This document shows, one piece after another, positions 62,116 to 64,000 of a DNA stretch of 64,000 nucleotides. The notes under the pieces were generated by a model. That model made no database searches and had not been told where the DNA came from. It worked only from the letters and a program-made list of their open reading frames with translations. Each line of letters begins with the position of its first letter. Position 1 is the first letter of the stretch. The DNA comes from an uncultured Pseudomonadota bacterium (lineage in GTDB: Bacteria; Pseudomonadota; Gammaproteobacteria; Burkholderiales; SG8-39), in NCBI GenBank assembly GCA_903921325.1, contig CAIXPL010000016.1, forward strand, positions 372,001-436,000, written 5' to 3'. The position numbers and the translations under genes were made by a program.

Positions 62116-63254
62116 GCGACACCAACACGGCGCGGCCAGGGGCGATCGATGCAACGGACGCCAGCGCGCCCGCCCCCGCCTTGAAAGCGTCCGGTGATGC
62201 GCAGGTGACCCCGCCTGGTCTGATCCACTCAGCGGCCGATTGGCGCGGACCGCAGCTACTGGCGCACCCTGAGTGGCTCTATCAGCTCGATGCGGATGAG
62301 GTACGTGAGATCGAGCTTGCCCTTGCGCACGCGCGCTCGCGCGCTGCGACCCTGGACACACTTACGCGCGAGGACTTTCCGCTGGAACGATTCCCACGGC
62401 GCGTCGACCAGATGCGCACGCAACTCGATCAGGGTTGCGGCTTGTTTGTCGCCCGCGGCTTTCCGGCCCAGCAGCACGATGTCGCCTCACTGCGCATGAT
62501 TTACTGGGGCCTGGGCCTGTATATGGGTAGCGCGGTATCGCAGAGTGGCGAAGGTGACGTGCTGGGTGATGTGCGTGATCTCAAGGTGGATTTGTCCGGT
62601 CCGCGCGGGCGCGGTTACAAGACCAATGCCGAACTGGAGTACCACACCGACTCCTGCGACGTGGTGGCGTTGCTGGTGCTGCGCACGGCAAAGTCAGGCG
62701 GCCTGTCGATGATCGCAAGCTCGGTGGCAATTCACAACGAAATCGCGCGCCGCCGGCCTGATCTGCTTGCCGTGCTCTACCAGCCATTTCACTGGAGCCT
62801 GCAGAGCCAGCAGCGCGAGGGTGAGGCACCGACCTATATTCAACCCGTATTCACATTTCATCAGGGACACTTTGCCTGCCGCTACATACGCACGCACATC
62901 AAATCGGCGCAGCGCTATCCTGACGTGCCACGTCTGACCGAGGCTCAGATCGAAGCGCTGGACCTGCTCGATCAGCTCGCCAACGATCCGGCGTTTCATT
63001 TTTCGATGATGTTCGAGGCAGGCGACTTGCAGGTGCTCAACAATCATGTGACGTTGCACGCGCGCACCGGCTACGAGGATTACGCGGAGCCGGATCGCCG
63101 GCGCCACTTGTTGCGCATGTGGCTGTCAATGCCCACCACGCGACCGCTGTCGCCACTGCTGGGCCGGATTTACCCCGAACAGCGCGCCGGCGCGGTGCGC
63201 GGCGGTTTTCCCTCGCGCACCGGGGCGCGGGTGTTCGAAACGTCGGAAGCGTAA
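62112..63254 (+). CDS. TauD/TfdA-like Fe(II)/2-oxoglutarate-dependent oxygenase
   Basis: 380 aa from ATG 62112 (MSDTNTARPG), overlapping the previous stop as ATGA. The facial triad is in ELEYHTDSCDVV (His, Asp) and NNHVTLHARTGYEDY (distal His), and the 2-oxoglutarate Arg lies in RRRHLLRMWLSM. The GLGLYMG and RGFP segments (in VARGFPAQQHD) match clavaminate-synthase-like and TfdA-like proteins. It may hydroxylate or cleave an ether, sulfonate or amine. Frame and coupling place it in the operon headed at 58550. Confidence 0.9.
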   Translation: MSDTNTARPGAIDATDASAPAPALKASGDAQVTPPGLIHSAADWRGPQLLAHPEWLYQLDADEVREIELALAHARSRAATLDTLTREDFPLERFPRRVDQMRTQLDQGCGLFVARGFPAQQHDVASLRMIYWGLGLYMGSAVSQSGEGDVLGDVRDLKVDLSGPRGRGYKTNAELEYHTDSCDVVALLVLRTAKSGGLSMIASSVAIHNEIARRRPDLLAVLYQPFHWSLQSQQREGEAPTYIQPVFTFHQGHFACRYIRTHIKSAQRYPDVPRLTEAQIEALDLLDQLANDPAFHFSMMFEAGDLQVLNNHVTLHARTGYEDYAEPDRRRHLLRMWLSMPTTRPLSPLLGRIYPEQRAGAVRGGFPSRTGARVFETSEA

Positions 63255-63330
63255 GTTCGGTGCTTGCATGATGGCAGTTTCAGATCAAAGGGCTCTCAGA
63301 CCCCCAAGATAATCGTTCAGGAGACTCAGG

Positions 63331-64000
63331 ATGAGCATGCTCAGCAATGAAGAACTCGATCAGCTCACACCCGCCGAACAGGCACTTTTCCCTTCACCCA
63401 TTCCGGTGCAGTGCGTTTCAAGCGACGAGTTCATGCCGCAGGCGCAGACGGCGCGACAACGCCAATTCGAACAACGGGTGAAAGCGCTGGGGAGCGAACT
63501 CGCCACCCATCAGGGTCTCACCCGACGGCGCTTCTTCCAGACCTCGGCCGGTATGGCCGCGGCGTTTCTGGCCATGAACGACACCTACGGACCGCTCTTC
63601 GGGGTGTCGCGCGCCGAGGCGGCCATGCCCGAGATGGCCAATGAACGCGCGCGCAGTCTGTCAGGTCAGTTGATCATGGATATGCACACCCATTTCCTGC
63701 GCGACGACACGCGTATCCAGAGCTTCCTGTTGCAACGGCAGGCGGTGGGCAAGGCGGGTTGGAATCCGGCCCTGGTTGACAAGCCGCAAACGCTCGATGA
63801 TCTGAAGTTTGCCAATTACCTGAAAGAAATCTATCTGGACAGTGACACCAAGGTGGCCTGTATCAGTGGCGCGCCTTCGGAGATTCCGGGCGACTGGTTC
63901 CTCACCAACGAGATGAAGGCGACCTGTCGGGCCACGATCAATTCGATCGCAGGCTCGCGGCGCGCCTTTGCGCATGCCATCTTCACACCGGGCTATCCGG
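63331..64000 (+). CDS. TIM-barrel amidohydrolase with internal Tat motif, 3' end cut
   Basis: The first 223 codons of a gene that runs off the right edge, beginning at ATG 63331 (MSMLSNEELD) after AGGAGA. Residues 63-85 contain the twin-arginine signal TRRRFFQTSAGMAAAFLAM, unusually far from the N-terminus (about 62 residues of n-region). Then SRAEAA may be the cleavage site, and the amidohydrolase_2 metal motif MDMHTHF (117-122) follows. Later segments KVACISGAPSEIPGDWF fit the ACMSD-like TIM-barrel decarboxylase/hydrolase branch. It is 76 bases after the TauD-like gene in the same direction. No stop is present in the window. Confidence 0.85.
   Translation, partial: MSMLSNEELDQLTPAEQALFPSPIPVQCVSSDEFMPQAQTARQRQFEQRVKALGSELATHQGLTRRRFFQTSAGMAAAFLAMNDTYGPLFGVSRAEAAMPEMANERARSLSGQLIMDMHTHFLRDDTRIQSFLLQRQAVGKAGWNPALVDKPQTLDDLKFANYLKEIYLDSDTKVACISGAPSEIPGDWFLTNEMKATCRATINSIAGSRRAFAHAIFTPGYP

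Noticed and set aside
1-64000. tRNA, rRNA or riboswitch genes
   Set aside because: None could be recognised by reading; a covariance-model scan would be decisive and was not possible here.

Overview
This is a high-GC, gene-dense bacterial segment with about 60 protein genes, no tRNA, rRNA or CRISPR that I could see, and one gene cut by the right edge. The best guess for the source is a betaproteobacterium of the order Burkholderiales. The reasons are seven Bug/TctC-type periplasmic binding proteins, a hallmark expansion of that group, an acetoacetyl-CoA reductase (phbB) that looks like the Cupriavidus-type enzyme, and many short catabolic operons. The species cannot be named from the window alone.

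Layout. 1-720: edge sequence and an AT-richer lipoprotein gene. 763-5527 (minus): a six-gene aryl-polyene/flexirubin-like lipid module (ketosynthase-like factor, acyltransferase, ACP, COG4648 membrane protein, fused AMP-ligase/dehydratase, glycosyltransferase) without its elongating ketosynthases, ketoreductase or exporter. 5644-8338 (minus): cytochrome c, Bug protein, glycerate 2-kinase. 8471-15451 (plus): Bug protein, phbB, cupin, MetE-like protein, PanE-like reductase, enoyl-CoA hydratase, LivK-type binding protein. 15483-22000: housekeeping and redox genes (rlmJ, class III alcohol dehydrogenase, nitroreductase, Nudix-metallohydrolase fusion, FMN reductase) mixed with binding proteins. 21828-29550: further binding proteins, two luciferase-like monooxygenases flanking an alpha/beta hydrolase, a 71-bp tandem repeat with two hairpins per unit, and a rhomboid protease. 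29648-34969: CYTH/CHAD protein, then RidA, Rieske oxygenase alpha and beta, and a LivK-type protein. 35015-46000: membrane proteins, a second rhomboid, M20 peptidase, class II aldolase, amidase, SET protein, SelO and a DUF5666-like protein. 45543-49693: FAD aromatic hydroxylase, flavin reductase, Bug protein, DoxX. 50017-64000: a large catabolic block. It has a two-domain VOC dioxygenase-like protein with a D-aminoacylase-like hydrolase, then two divergent operons. The minus arm carries a dihydroorotate-dehydrogenase-like flavoprotein, GST, hydrolase, Ldh-type dehydrogenase and ATZ/TRZ-type amidohydrolase. The plus arm carries an iron alcohol dehydrogenase, MmgE/PrpD, Bug protein, TauD-like oxygenase and a Tat-type amidohydrolase.

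How it fits together. Most of the window looks like a patchwork of small catabolic operons for organic acids, aromatics and probably N-heterocycles. Each tends to carry its own extracytoplasmic binding protein but no membrane permease. No recognisable transcription factor is encoded anywhere in the 64 kb, so control must come from outside or from unusual routes. Several leader regions carry clear inverted repeats. The strongest, a 12-bp-arm dyad at 58266-58298, lies between the divergent operons on the right and is the best candidate operator. The right-hand divergent block is the best candidate for an undescribed catabolic pathway. The 71-bp double-hairpin repeat is the best candidate for an undescribed nucleic-acid element.
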